A stretch of DNA of 64,000 nucleotides from Sipunculus nudus. Lineage: Eukaryota; Annelida; Sipuncula; Golfingiida; Sipunculidae. Positions 13,424-26,680 of this stretch are shown here, in pieces. How positions within the stretch are numbered: position 1 is the stretch's first letter; each line of letters begins with the position of its first letter. The translations under genes and the position numbers were made by a program. The notes under the pieces are model-generated. The model was not told the origin of the DNA. It was given only the letters and a program-made list of their open reading frames with translations, and did not search any database. The stretch spans positions 52,621,812-52,685,811 of the forward strand of contig CM049314.1 in NCBI GenBank assembly GCA_026874595.1. The letters run 5' to 3'.

Positions 13424-14904
13424 CATGTTGGTAGAGTCATAGAAAACTGAAGTTTGTCTTGGGGCATCAGGAAGCCTATTTCAAACTGAGGGCTGCAATA
13501 GCCTCTTCCACAAAACTGTTGTTTCAATTTCTGTAACATTGCACAAACATGATTCTTAGGTGGCCTTTAGTTTACTTAATGATTTTTGGCAGAATTATTG
13601 GAACTTTGACAGTAAAAAGACAGTGAGTTACTTTGGTAAACATAGCTAGTAGATTTATTGTATTAGCAAACTCTTTGGGTATTTAAGCAAAGCTGTACAA
13701 GCAACATAATTGTTGTCCATATCATGTTTATGTGTAAGATATATCAATGAATAAAATAAACCTGCATTCTGATTTTGCTTTCAATTGGCATCTGTTATTA
13801 TTCTAAACATTTTGATAAAAAAAAGTTTTATGAATATGCAGCTTGAATAAAGCATTGCAGTAGAAGTCTTTAAGTATGTAAAACAGATTTAGCAATATGC
13901 CAAAATTTTGTCTGTATCCATAAATAGCTTGGCAGACTGCCAGCTAATTTAGATTTGGCAACAGGGCAAGTTTCAGACTGGATCTATCAATAGCTTTGGC
14001 GGACTGCCAACTGTGTCAGATTTTGCAACAGGTCAAGAGTTTACTCAGTGCAGCCAGGCACAGGTCAAGAGTTCACTCAGTGCAGTAGCGGTAGCTAAGC
14101 ATTAGCTTTGTTTGACCTAGGGCAACTGCCTGCCCCAGATGAACCAGGTAAGCCCATTGCACCTGATCTGAGAGAAGTTTGATGTATCTGCCCTTTAATT
14201 TTGGCCTGTCCATGCACCTTTGATGGCTTTCTACTACAAAAGACTGGTTTTGACATCTACAGTGATTTTTGCACAGTGCATGTCCCTGCTTATTCCTCGG
14301 GAACGATTTGATATATCATCATGAAATTGGGCATATCTCTACATCTCTGTTAGCTTTGTCATATACAAGACTAGTAGTGCCACCTACAATACTTTTTGCA
14401 AGGTGTATTCCCCTGGTTATTTCTTATGAGTGGTTAAACATATCAGACTGAAATTATGCAAGTCCTTATATCTTGGATAGTTTTGTTGTATACAAGATGT
14501 GTGGCGCCATCTATAATTGTTTTTGGGTTTCATGCATCTGTGCACATAGCCCAAGAGTGGTTTGAAGTCTCTTCCTGAAATTTTGCATGTCCATATATCT
14601 TCGATGGCTTTCTCCTTCACAAGACTGGTGGTGCCACCTTCAATCATTTTGAGTTGTGTATATCCATGCCAGTATTTCAGGAGTGACGTTTATGTAATTG
14701 ATGGGTATACTGGGGTTCAAAATGTTTACTACTTGCATTGTACATATACTTCACACATTTACTTGAAAAGTATTGGTCCAGCATGGAAGCATTATACCAG
14801 ATGTATATTCCATTGCACAGGTTATCATTAGGCTTGTAGGCCTTGTTTTTATCTAAATTGTTTTATGATTAGTGTAAGTTGGATCTATTTGTGGACATTC
14901 ATTT
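13424..14904 (+). mobile_element. Intron 1 sequence with family F element in its right half
   Basis: The first ~450 bp are plain AT-rich intron. From about 13900 a dispersed repeat (family F) starts with GGCAGACTGCCAGC and the phrase GTTCACTCAGTGCAGTAGC, also found at 60905-61170. Its right end, TAGGCTTGTAGGCCTTGTTT near 14848, is matched at 21248-21270. The 5' end was not defined. No coding signal was seen. Confidence 0.5.
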
Positions 14905-17900
14905 AATACAGTAGTGTCTGTCCATGATCAAGATTATACAGCGATGTCTGTCCATGACCTAGATAATTCATTAGTGTCTGTCTGTGACCTAGATAATGCA
15001 GTAGTGTTTGTCCATGACCTAGATAATGCAGTATTGTCTGTCCATGACCTAGATAATGCAGTGCTTGTCCATGACCAAGATAATGCAGTATTGTCTGTCC
15101 ATGGCCTAGATAATGCAGTAGTGTTTGTCCAAGACCTAGATAATGCAGTATTGTCTGTCCATGACCTGAATAATGCAGTAGTGTCTCTCCATGACCTTGA
15201 TAATGCAAAAATGTTTGTCCATGACCTAGATAATGCAGTATTGTCTGTCCATGACCTAGATAATGTAGTATTGTCTGTCCATGACCTAGATAATGCAGTA
15301 TTGTCTGTCCATGGCCTAGATAATGCAGTAGTGTCTGTTTATGACCTAGATAATACAGTAGTGTCTGTCTGTAACCTAGATAATACAGTAGTGTCTGTCC
15401 ATGACCTAGATAATTCATTACTGTCTGTCTGTGACCTAGATAATGCAGTAGTGTCTGTCCATGACCTAGATAATTCATTAGTGTCTGTCTGTAACCTAGA
15501 TAATACAGTAGTGTCTGTCCATAACCTAGATAATTCATAAGTGTCTGTCTGTAACCTAGATAATGCAGTATTGTCTGTCAATGGCCTAGATAATACAGTA
15601 TTGTCTGTCCATGGCCTAGATAATGGAGTAGTGTCTGTTTATGACCTAGATAATACAGTAGTGTCTGTCTGTAACCTAGATAATACAGTAGTGTCTGTCC
15701 ATGACCTAGATAATTCATTAGTGTCTGTCTGTGACCTAGATAATGCAGTATTGTCTGTCAATGGCCTAGATAATACAGTATTGTCTGTCCATGGCCTAAA
15801 TAATGGAGTAGTGTCTGTTTATGACCTAGATAATACAGTAGTGTCTGTCTGTAACCTAGATAATACAGTAGTGTCTGTCCATGACCTAGATAATTCATTA
15901 GTGTCTTTCCATGACCTAGATAATGCAGTATTGTCTGTCCATGACCTAGATAATGCAGTGTTTGTCCATGACCAAGATAATGCAGTAGTGTCTGTCCATG
16001 ACCTAGATAATGCAGTAGTGTAGGTCCATGACCTAGATAATGCAGTATTGTCTGTCCATGACCTAGATAATGCAGTATTGTCTCTCCATGACCTTGATAA
16101 TGCAGAAATGTTTGTCCATGACCTAGATAATGCAGTATTGTCTGTCCATGACCTAGATAATGCAGTATTGTCTGTCCATGACCTAGATAATGCAGTTTTG
16201 TCTGTCCATGGCCTAGACAATGCAGTAGTGTCTGTTTATGACCTAGATAATACAGTAGTGTCTGTCTGTAACCAAGATAATACAGTAGTGTCTGTCCATG
16301 ACCTAGATAATTCATTACTGTCTGTCTGTGACCTAGATAATGCAGTAGTGTCTGTCCATGACCTAGATAATTCATTAGTGTCTGTCTGTAACCTAGATAA
16401 TACAGTAGTGTCTGTCCATAACCTAGATAATTCATTAGTGTCTGTCTGTAACCTAGATAATGCAGTATTGTCTGTCAATGGCCTAGATAATACAGTATTG
16501 TCTGTCCATGGCCTAGATAATGGAGTAGTGTCTGTTTATGACCTAGATAATACAGTAGTGTCTGTCTGTAACCTAGATAATACAGTAGTGTCTGTCCATG
16601 ACCTAGATAATTCATTAGTGTCTGTCTGTGACCTAGATAATGCAGTATTGTCTGTCAATGGCCTAGATAATACAGTATTGTCTGTCCATGGCCTAAATAA
16701 TGGAGTAGTGTCTGTTTATGACCTAGATAATACAGTAGTGTCTGTCTGTAACCTAGATAATACAGTAGTGTCTGTCCATGACCTAGATAATTCATTAGTG
16801 TCTTTCCATGACCTAGATAATGCAGTATTGTCTGTCCATGACCTAGATAATGCAGTGTTTGTCCATGACCAAGATAATGCAGTAGTGTCTGTCCATGACC
16901 TAGATAATGCAGTAGTGTTGGTCCATGACCTAGATAATGCAGTATTGTCTGTCCATGACCTAGATAATGCAGTATTGTCTCTCCATGACCTTGATAATGC
17001 AGAAATGTTTGTCCATGACCTAGATAATGCAGTATTGTCTGTCCATGACCTAGATAATGCAGTATTGTCTGTCCATGACCTAGATAATGCAGTATTGTCT
17101 GTCCATGGCCTAGATAATGCAATAGTGTCTGTTTATGACCTAGATAATACAGTAGTGTCTGTCTGTAACCAAGATAATACAGTAGTGTCTGTCCATGACC
17201 TAGATAATTCATTACTGTCTGTCTGTGACCTAGATAATGCAGTAGTGTCTGTCCATGACCTAGATAATTCATTAGTGTCTGTCTGTAACCTAGATAATAC
17301 AGTAGTGTCTGTCCATAACCTAGATAATTCATTAGTGTCTGTCTGTAACCTAGATAATGCAGTTTTGTCTGTCAATGGCCTAGATAATACAGTATTGTCC
17401 GTCCATGGCCTAGATAATGGAGTAGTGTCTGTTTATGACCTAGATAATACAGTAGTGTCTGTCTGTAACCTAGATAATACAGTAGTGTCTGTCCATGACC
17501 TAGATAATTCATTAGTGTCTGTCTGTGACCTAGATAATGCAGTATTGTCTGTCAATGGCCTAGATAATACAGTATTGTCTGTCCATGGCCTACATAATGG
17601 AGTAGTGTCTGTTTATGACCTAGATAATACAGTAGTGTCTGTCTGTAACCTAGATAATACAGTAGTGTCTGTCCATGACCTAGATAATTCATTAGTGTCA
17701 GTCCATGACCTAGATAATGCAGTATTGTCTGTCCATGGCCTAGATAATGCAGTAGTGTCTGTCCATGACCTAGATAATGCAGTAGTGTCTGTCCATGACC
17801 TAGATAATGCAGTAGTGTTGGTCCATGACCTAGATAATGCAGTATTGTCTGTCCATGACCTAGATAATGCAGTATTGTCTGTCCATGGCCTAGATAATGC

Positions 17901-18465
17901 AGTAGTGTCTGTCCATGACCTAGATAATGCAGTAGTGTTGGTCCATGACCTAGATAATGCAGTATTGTCTGTCCATATCCTAGATAATGCAGTAGTGTCT
18001 GTTTATGACCTAGATAATACAGTGGTGTCTGTCTGTAACCTAGATAATACAGTAGTGTCTGTCAATGACCTAGATAATTCATTAGTGTCTGTCTGTGACC
18101 TAGATCATGCAGTAGTGTCTTTCCATGACCCAGATAATTCATTAGTGTCTGTCTGTAACCTAGATAATACAGTAGTGTCTGTCCATGATCTAGATAATTC
18201 ATAAGTGTCTGTCTGTGACCTAGATAATGCAGTAGTGTTTGTCCATGACCTAGATAATTCATTAGTGTCTGTCTGTGACCTAGATAATGCAGTAGTGTTT
18301 GTCCATGACCTAGATAATGCAGTAGTGTCTGTCCATGACCTAGATAATACCGTAATGTCTGTCCATGACCTAGATAAAATAGTAGTGTATGTATGTGACC
18401 TAGATAAAATAGTAGTGTATGTATGTGACCTAGTTAATACAAAAATGTCTGTCTTGACCATTAAT
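14905..18465. repeat. Tandem array, 30-bp unit (TR3), 3.6 kb, intron 1
   Basis: About 118 copies of a second, unrelated 30-bp unit with pieces GTCTGTCCATGACCTAGATAA and TGCAGTA(G/T)T. A short 27-bp variant unit carrying ATGACCAAGATAATGCAG recurs at about 15063, 15960 and 16857, that is every 897 bp (29 x 30 + 27). The flanking variants recur in the same order, so the array contains higher-order blocks. The long open frames here (up to about 718 codons) are products of the period and have no protein character. Confidence 0.97.
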
Positions 18466-18721
18466 GGCTTATAAAAAAATTGATTATACATCAGTGGGTT
18501 TACCAGCATAATATAAAATATCCCTTGTTAGTTTACCCTTTTTCAAGAAAATTTCAACTCTGATCTTAGGCACCTGTGAATGTGTTTATTCTTCACTGAA
18601 TGCATTCACACCATGTTAATCATTCAAACTTATATACAGAATATCAACACATTTTGTCATAATGAGAACCATTCTGACACATCCGGTGCCATCCATTCAT
18701 GTTATACCTCATGTCTTGTAG
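18466..18721. other. End of intron 1 with acceptor
   Basis: Unique AT-rich sequence ending in the acceptor CATGTCTTGTAG at 18721, directly before the second visible exon. No tandem unit crosses this junction. Confidence 0.7.
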
Positions 18722-18822
18722 GTCAGAGTGCAGGCCTGGTGGGATTATCAGTTATGTATGCTCTGAGTTTGATGGGGCTTTTCCAGTGGGGTGTTCGACA
18801 AAGTGCAGAAGTGGAAAATCAG
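18722..18822 (+). CDS. ABCC4: ABCC4-like transporter, exon 2 of window (last TM helix of TMD2)
   Basis: The exon reads [20 protein letters not shown] and then [10 protein letters not shown]. It corresponds to the last transmembrane helix of TMD2 and the start of the linker to the second nucleotide-binding domain. Its first two bases GT complete the codon split after 2974 (A|GT, Ser). The donor is CAG|GTAAGT, so the exon ends in phase 0 at 18822. The match to ABCC4 (SYALTLMGMFQW...VRQSAEVEN, from memory of the family) is strong. The open frame before 18722 is intron read-through. Confidence 0.9.
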
Positions 18823-18945
18823 GTAAGTGGAAATCACTGTTCAAGACACGATCAGAAATGAAGTCATATTCAATTCATTAACTTCTGTTTGCAGTTTTAT
18901 CCATCATAAACCATCCATCATTCTTTTGTCTTAACCTTTATCCAG

Positions 18946-18949
<4 letters not shown>

Positions 18950-19000
<51 letters not shown>
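18950..19000. repeat. (TA)n microsatellite
   Basis: About 25 uninterrupted TA dinucleotides directly before the 5' end of a family A element. Runs of this kind are common in AT-rich introns. Confidence 0.97.
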
Positions 19001-19002
<2 letters not shown>

Positions 19003-21313
19003 CTCAGCTGACTATAAGTCAATTGAGCTATAGCCATGGTCCTTTGTCCGTCAAGCATCCAACCGTCTGTCCATCCCATAAACTTTAATGTTTTGAAACT
19101 GTTGGACCAACAAATCTAAAATTTGGCATACTGTTAGACATCCCCTTAATCTCCTTCCAAACTGAAAACTGGGTCACTTTGAATTTGATCCTTTGAGAAA
19201 TTAAGGAAAAACCTCAAATTTCCATTAAAAACCTATTATCACACTTCAGGACTGCCTAATATCAAAACTACTCTTCTGTTTTGCTTCATATTTACTATAT
19301 ATATATATATCCCCATATCCCCATATATAGTTTCTATGTGCATGCTAGAAATTAAGATAATCTTACTTGATTGTATCCGCCAAAACAATGTTTTGCAGAT
19401 ACTATGTTTTTAACCAGGTTCTGTCGCAGCTGCCCCCGCCGCCGGCGTGTTCATTTTTGGAATAGAACTCTGAGACCACTGGACAATTTTTTCCAAAACT
19501 TTAAACGATTATCGGGTCACATTTGAACTGATGCCAGAATATTTTGCCTTGACCTCTGACCTTTCCTCTTTCCAGTGCATCCATCTGTACGTCTGTTTTG
19601 ACACATTAACCCACATTTCTTGGAAACATTTGATTGATCAGGAAAATTTTTTTGCACAAATGTAGCCCTTGGATAGCTTTATAACATACATAAAAATGGT
19701 GGCGCAACCTGCAACCATTTTTGCACAGCGTCCATCTGTTCAATTGCCTTGGGATACAATCGCTCATATCTCTGCATTGGTAGGACTTATCCACCTGAAA
19801 TTTTGCATGTGTATACATCCTGGACAGCTTTCTTGATTTTATGACAGATGACGCCACCTACATTCATGTTTACGCTGCAGACATCCAAGCTCATAACTCG
19901 GGAACCGTTTGACGGATTTGGCCAAAATTTTGCATGTGTATAGATCTCACAAAACTCTTGATCATAGGCAAAACTGGTGGCGCCACCTGCAACCATATTT
20001 GCACAGCGTCCGTCTGTTTGTCTGCCTGGGATAAAATCACTCACATCTTTGCAGTGGTTTGACTTACCTGCCTAAATTTTGCAGGTTTATACATCCTGGT
20101 TACCTACTTTGCTGCAGACATCCAGGCTTATATCTCTGGAACCGTTTGACCAATTGGGCCAAAATTTTGCATGTGTATAGATCTCACATAGCTCTTTATC
20201 ATACGCAAAACTGGTGGCGCCACCTGTAACCATTTTTGCACAGTGTCCATCTGTTTGTTTGCCGTGGGATAAAATCACTCATCTCGACAGTGGTTTGACA
20301 TTTCTGCCTAAAATTTTGCAGGTTAATACATCTTGGATAGCTTTCTGGATTTTGTGGCAGGTGGCGGCACCTACATTTATGTATACGCTGCAGACATTCA
20401 GACTTATATCTCAGGACAGGTTTGACATATCCCCCTGAAATTTTGCATGTGTATAGATCTCACATAGCTCTTAATCATACACAAAATGGCGCCACCTGCC
20501 ATCATTTTTGCACAGCATCCGTCTGTTTGTCTGCTGTGGGATAAAATCACTCATATTCAAGTAGTGGTTTGACTTATCTGCCTAAAATTTTTCATGTTTG
20601 TACATCTTTGGTAGCTTTCACGATTTTGTGGCAGTGGCGCCACCTACATTTATGTATAGGCTGCAGACATTCATGCTTATATTTCAGGACTGGTTTGACA
20701 TATCACCCTGAAATTTTGCATGTGTATAGATCTCACACAGCTCTTAATCATACATAAAATTGGTGGCACCACCTATCACCATTTTTGCACAGGGCCCATC
20801 TGTTTGTCTGCTGTGGGATAAAATCACTCATATTCAAGTAGTGGTTTGACTTATCTGCCTAAAATTTTGCATATGTATACAACTTGTACAGCTTTCTGGA
20901 TTTTGTGGTAGGTGGGGCAACCTACATACACATATGGGCTGTAGACATCCAGGCTATTATGCAACACACCTCACTCTATTTCCCCATGCCACTCAATCCA
21001 TGCCTAATTTCAACCCTCCCACTCTGATTTTGGCGGATACACGTAGTGGCTTGTTGACTACCTGTATTCTAGTTTTTGTGTTGTGTGCACACATGCCAGA
21101 ATTTCAGCAGTGATGTTTGTTTAATTGTTTCTTGTCCTAAGTGTTTAGTACTTGCATTGTTCATATATATGTTACACATGTTCTTGAAAAGTAATGGTCC
21201 AGCATTGAAGCATTATACCTGGTGTAATCTCATTACACAGGTTCGCTTTAAGCCTGTAGGCCTTGTTTGTGATCATATAACAACTGAGCGCTGTGACCCG
21301 TGGGTCCCTTGTT
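19000..21313 (+). mobile_element. Family A HINE-like element with nested family B and F sequence
   Basis: The 5' end is AGCTCAGCTGACTATAAGTC, with the second hairpin arm immediately after. The 3' end is CTGAGCGCTGTGACCCGTGG up to CCCTTGTTT near 21313. The full-length family B copy occupies 19371-21072. The family F right end (GCCTGTAGGCCTTGTTT) lies between B and the A terminus, so several insertions are stacked. No coding sequence is present. Confidence 0.7.
19371..21072 (+). mobile_element. Family B HINE-like element, copy 1 (degenerate)
   Basis: It starts TTGTATCCGCCAAAACAATG, folding with TTTTGCAGATAC. It ends with the inverted arm GGCGGATAC, a hairpin around CTTGTTGACTAC and the terminal CTAG before T. 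The inside is made of diverged ~280-bp blocks containing GGTGGCGCCACCTGCAACCA. The left flank (CATGCTAGAAATTAAG) is the same as that of copy 2 at 35793, which shows that B was carried within an A element as a composite. It is older than copies 2 and 3 judging by substitutions. Confidence 0.7.
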
Positions 21314-22024
21314 TCATATGGTGCCGTATTTACCACGTAAAATGTTCACAAGTTCAGTGAAAGGGGATGCTGTCAGCTGGCTTGCACACTGACATACACA
21401 GAGACTCACACATGCCACTTTGATCACAAGACAACCAGTAGCTTGTAATAATTATAAACATGAAGCGGCCTTTCCTCAGGTGACAAGAAATTCAATGTTT
21501 GTCAAGCTTATATTAATGAACTACATCAAGAAATGAATGTATTATAACAGTTAATAAAGTTCAGTAAAGGGACTGAGTTTCCCCAGGATATAACTATACG
21601 TAGTTCATGACAGTCCTACTGGGTCAAAACTTATTACCTTTTTCCTTCCTGGCTGGTACAACAGAATATATTCAAACCGACGTCGTTTACGCAAAGTGAT
21701 ATACTTTGTGGGAAAATTTGGTGACTGACGTTGTTGTGGACAGGCCAGGAAAAAGTAATTTTTGACAGTTAAGATCAACAATAACATGGTATAATAAATG
21801 AGGAAGCCTGGTTAAGTAGAGCCTCATGGTAGCCTTGGTTTTGTGTGCTGTCACTTGTCTACCTTAAGCCACTTGTGGATGTGAAGGCTGAATGCAGCGA
21901 GTGTTAAGGGTGATCTCCCTCAAATAATGCAGAATAACAAATAATGACATTTCTTTGAAATAAATTTATCTTTTTTAAAGAGTAAGGTTTCAATGCCCTG
22001 TAATGCACATTCTCTTGACATGCT
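21314..22024. other. Intron 2 sequence, nothing recognised
   Basis: AT-rich sequence between two transposable elements. No coding similarity, tandem unit or element end was seen. Confidence 0.5.
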
Positions 22025-22165
22025 TATTAGCTCAGCTGACTATAAGTCATCTGAGCTATAATCTGGGTCATTTGTCAATCGGCTGTCCTTCTGTCCGTTA
22101 AATTGGCACGTTTCGAAACCATTGGAACTATGAATCTGAAATTCAGCATACAGTTAGATGTCCCA
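22025..22165 (+). mobile_element. Family A 5' fragment cut off by TR4
   Basis: It begins TTAGCTCAGCTGACTATAAG with the second hairpin arm (TCATCTGAGC). It follows the family to AAAATCTCCT and then passes directly into the 43-bp tandem array. No 3' end is found after the array, so the element is truncated or its remainder was replaced by the array. Confidence 0.7.
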
Positions 22166-23910
22166 AAAATCTCCTGTACTGAGAGTTGACTCTATACAGA
22201 CAATTCTGTCTGCTTACTGTACTGACAGTTGGCTGTGTACAGACAGTTCTGTCTGCTTACTGTACTGACAGTTGGCTGTGTACAGACAGTTCTGTCTGCT
22301 TACTGTACTGACAGTTGGCTATGTACAAATAGTTCTGTCTGCTTACTGTACTGATAGTTGGCTGTGTACAGACAGTTCTGTCTGCATACTGTACTGATAG
22401 TTGGCTGTGTACAGACAGTTCTGTCTGCATACTGTACTGATAGTTGACTCTACACAGACAGTTCTGTCTGCTTACTGTACTGACAGTTGGCTGTGTACAG
22501 ACAGTTCCGTCTGCTTACTGTACTGACAGTCTACTTTCCTACAGACAGTTCTGTCTGCTTACTGTACTGACAGTTGGCTGTGTACAGACAGTTCTGTCTG
22601 CTTACTGTACTGCACAGTTGGCTGTGTACAGACAGTTCTGTCTGCTTACTGTACTGACAGTCTACTTTCCTACAGACAGTTCTGTCTGCTTACTGTACTG
22701 ACAGTTGGCTGTGTACAGACAGTTCTGTCTGCTTACTGTACTGACAGTTGGCTGTGTACAGACAGTTCTGTCTGCTTACTGTACTGCACAGTTGGCTGTG
22801 TACAGACAGTTCTGTCTGCGTATTGTACTGATAGTTGACTTTATACAGACAGTTCTGTCTGCTTACTGTACTGACAGTTGGCTGTGTACAGACAGTTCTG
22901 TCTGCTTACTGTACTGACAGTTGGCTGTGTACAGACAGTTCTGTCTGCTTACTGTACTGACAGTTTGCTGTGTACAGACAGTTCTGTCTGCTTACTGTAC
23001 TGATAGTTGGCTGTGTACAGACAGTTCTGTCTGCTTACAGTACTGACAGTTGGCTGTGTACAGACAGTTCTGTCTGCTTACTGAACTGACAGTCTACTTT
23101 CCTACAGACAGTTCTGTCTGCTTACTGTACTGACAGTTGGCTGTGTACAGACAGTTCTGTCTGCTTACTGTACTGACAGTTGGCTGTGTACAGACAGTTC
23201 TGTCTGCTTACTGTACTGCACAGTTGGCTGTGTACAGACAGTTCTGTCTGCGTACTGTACTGATAGTTGACTTTATACAGACAGTTCTGTCTGCTTACTG
23301 TACTGACAGTTGGCTGTGTACAGATAGTTCTGTCTGCTTACTTTACTGACAGTTGGCTGTGTACAGACAGTTCTGTTTCCTTACTGCACTGACAGTTGGC
23401 TGTGTACAGACAGTTCTGTCTGCTTACTGTACTGACAGTTGGCTGTGTACAGACAGTTCTGTCTGCTTACTGTTCTGACAATAAGCTGTGTACAGACAGT
23501 TCTGTCTGCTAACTGTACTGACAGTTGGCTGTGTACAGACAGTTCTGTCTGCGTACGGTACTGACAGTTTGCTCTGTACAGACAGTTCCATCCACTTACT
23601 GTATTTTCTAACAGTCGCTCTGTACAGACAGTTCTGTCTGTGTACTGTACTGGCAGTTGGCCCTGTACAGACAGTTCTGTCTGCGTTCTGTCTGCGTTCT
23701 GTACTGGCTATTGGCTCTGTACAGACAGTTTTGTCTGCGTACTGTACTGATAGTTGGCTCTGTACAGACAGTTCTGTCTGCGTACTGTACTGAAAGTTAG
23801 CTCTGTACAGACAGTTCTGTCTGCTTACTCTATTTACTGATAGTCGGCTCTGTATAGACAGTTCTGTTTGCTTACTGTACTGATAGTTGGCTCTGTGCAG
23901 AGTGTTCTGT
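22166..23910. repeat. Tandem array, 43-bp unit (TR4), intron 2
   Basis: About 40 copies of a 43-bp unit made of CTGTCTGCTTACTGTACTGA followed by CAGTTGGCTGTGTACAGACA. Each unit holds two short inverted repeats: CAGACAG-TT-CTGTCTG and ACTGT-ACTG-ACAGT. Copies after about 23560 are more diverged. The short open frames seen here only reflect the repeat. Confidence 0.96.
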
Positions 23911-24447
23911 GTGTAAGTTTGTGATAGCCACAGCCTTAGCTTTAAATCCTGTGTTGTCTAAATAATGTAGTTGATCATTGATAAGGATGATTAGATGATA
24001 TCAGTAAATGCAACTTTATTGTTCCCCACTTCTGAGGAATGGGAGACATTGATTTTTGTTTGCCTGTCTCTCTTTTTTTTTTGTCAGATATTGCTCTCAT
24101 GCACACCTTGGTTGGGATTGGTTTGTGTCTGTCTAAAAATTTATTATCACCAGCTTAAAAAAATAAATCCCTTTTGTTTCCAATTCACAACAAAAATTAT
24201 GATATGTGGAGACATCTTCAGGGGACAATGAAACTAAAACACCAGCACTATGACATGTGGAGACATCTTCAGGGGAAAATAATATCTAAAACATATTCAG
24301 AAGGCAAGCATGAAGATCAATAAATATAGGGGGAAGCGAGGACATAAATTCCACAGATTTGCTTGTGTTTCATATTTTAAAGCTGAAATAAATTTTCTAT
24401 CAAGCTGTTCGCTGTAGAAAGTTTAAACCCTGGTTCCTGTTTTTAAG
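23911..24447. other. End of intron 2 with a short direct duplication
   Basis: Unique intron sequence. The phrase ATGTGGAGACATCTTCAGGGG occurs twice about 50 bp apart (near 24203 and 24254). The acceptor is CCTGTTTTTAAG ending at 24447. Confidence 0.65.
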
Positions 24448-24645
24448 ATGACTTCAGTTGAGAGGGTATGGGAATATTCCAAAATCCCCCCAGAGGCAGC
24501 ACTAGACTCAACGTCAGAAAACAAGCCACCGCCAGCCTGGCCAGAAGAGGGTGCCATCGTGACACAGGATGCCAGTTTCAGTTACACAGAAGATGGTAAG
24601 AAGGTGCTGAGAGGTCTTAGCTTCTGTATCCAGGCCAAGGAGAAG
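24448..24645 (+). CDS. ABCC4: ABCC4-like transporter, exon 3 of window (linker and start of NBD2)
   Basis: The exon begins MTSVERVWEYSKIPPEA, continues through the KPPPAWPEEGAIV segment and ends VLRGLSFCIQAKEK. This is the linker after TMD2 and the first strands of the second nucleotide-binding domain. The aromatic of the FSYTEDGKKVL segment is the likely A-loop residue that stacks on the adenine of ATP. It follows exon 2 in phase 0 (acceptor TTTTTAAG) and ends in phase 0 at the donor AAG|GTAAGA. The ATG at the exon start is coincidental; the sequence continues from ...AEVENQ. The match to ABCC4 (ISVERVIEY, RPPPAWP) is clear. Confidence 0.9.
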
Positions 24646-25380
24646 GTAAGACCATCAGGCAATGCACACTGTCTGTAAAATGTGGGCTTATCACCAGAAA
24701 TGATGATACACTGTGCAAGTCAAGGATTTGATGAGTAAAGTAAAAACCTGAGTTTCCTCTGAACCTTTCTGCAAATAATATGGTGGTGGGTCTGTCCATT
24801 ACAACACAGTGTTCCAACACCTCAGTGAATGGAGAAGCCCTGTAGAATGTGGTATCTGTCTTTTTACCCAGCTTGGGTTAAGTACTAGTGCTTGTACTCA
24901 ACTTCAGAATTTTAAGTACTTGCTTTTTTTATTGACTTGTCACACATTTACTAGAATAAGCTTATTTCAAATAATGGTCAAAAATATTGTCAACCAAAGA
25001 ATATATCTGTTGTATATTCCATAATATATATTATGCCAGTCAGTCTTGTTAAATGATTGCATATTAGTAAGATTGAAATGTAAACTAAATTCATATTCCA
25101 AGAAATATTTTTACATAATTATAAAGTTTATATAGCTGTTTACTTGATGAGATATTGAATATTAATCAGTTAAAACATTTAATTTTGAAACCATTCTATT
25201 TGAAAAGTGTTTTATTTTTATAGAGCAAAACACCACACTGTTATTTCCTAATAAATGTTTCAAATTTCATTTTCAATATTCAAATTTATTTCCTTATTAT
25301 AAGTAAATTCATCATGATTTTCATTAAATATCCATGTTTAGTTATGATATCTCAGTTGTGTCCAGTTGGTCATACAGGTA
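24646..25380. other. Intron 3, left part, nothing recognised
   Basis: AT-rich intron sequence with poly-T and poly-A runs. No coding signal, element end or tandem unit was seen until the 53-bp array begins. Confidence 0.55.
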
Positions 25381-26334
<954 letters not shown>

Positions 26335-26680
26335 TAGCTCAGCTGACGGAAAGTCAGCTGAGCTATTGCAAGCACACTTTGCCCGTCGTCTGTCTGTCCA
26401 TTAACCAGGTGCGAATCATAACCACTGGACCTGGAATCTTCTAACTTGTCATGCAGGGAGGTCCATGAAAATTCTCCTTGGAAACCTGAAATGAGGTCTC
26501 TGTTGCCCATATCCTCTGAGCGATGGGGCTCAGAAGTACCCCCCAGAATAATAAAAAAATTTTATACAAAAGCTTCAGTATCTGAACAGCTATTGCATTG
26601 AACACCACGATTCTTTGCATGCATATTGATCCTGGAGTGTTTCATCATTTTCTGAAGACAAGTGGCACCCCTTTGTTTTT

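Noticed and set aside
14914-18474. Open frames of 160-718 codons (SVHDLDNAV-type repeats) as repeat proteins
   Set aside because: Same cause: a 30-bp period, with open frames on both strands and no signal outside the repeat.
18950-19000. TA run as an origin or regulatory site
   Set aside because: A simple dinucleotide microsatellite explains it.
24448-24678. Translation start at ATG 24448
   Set aside because: The ATG is the first codon after an acceptor, and the protein continues from the previous exon (AEVENQ|MTSVERV). The family has this position inside the protein.
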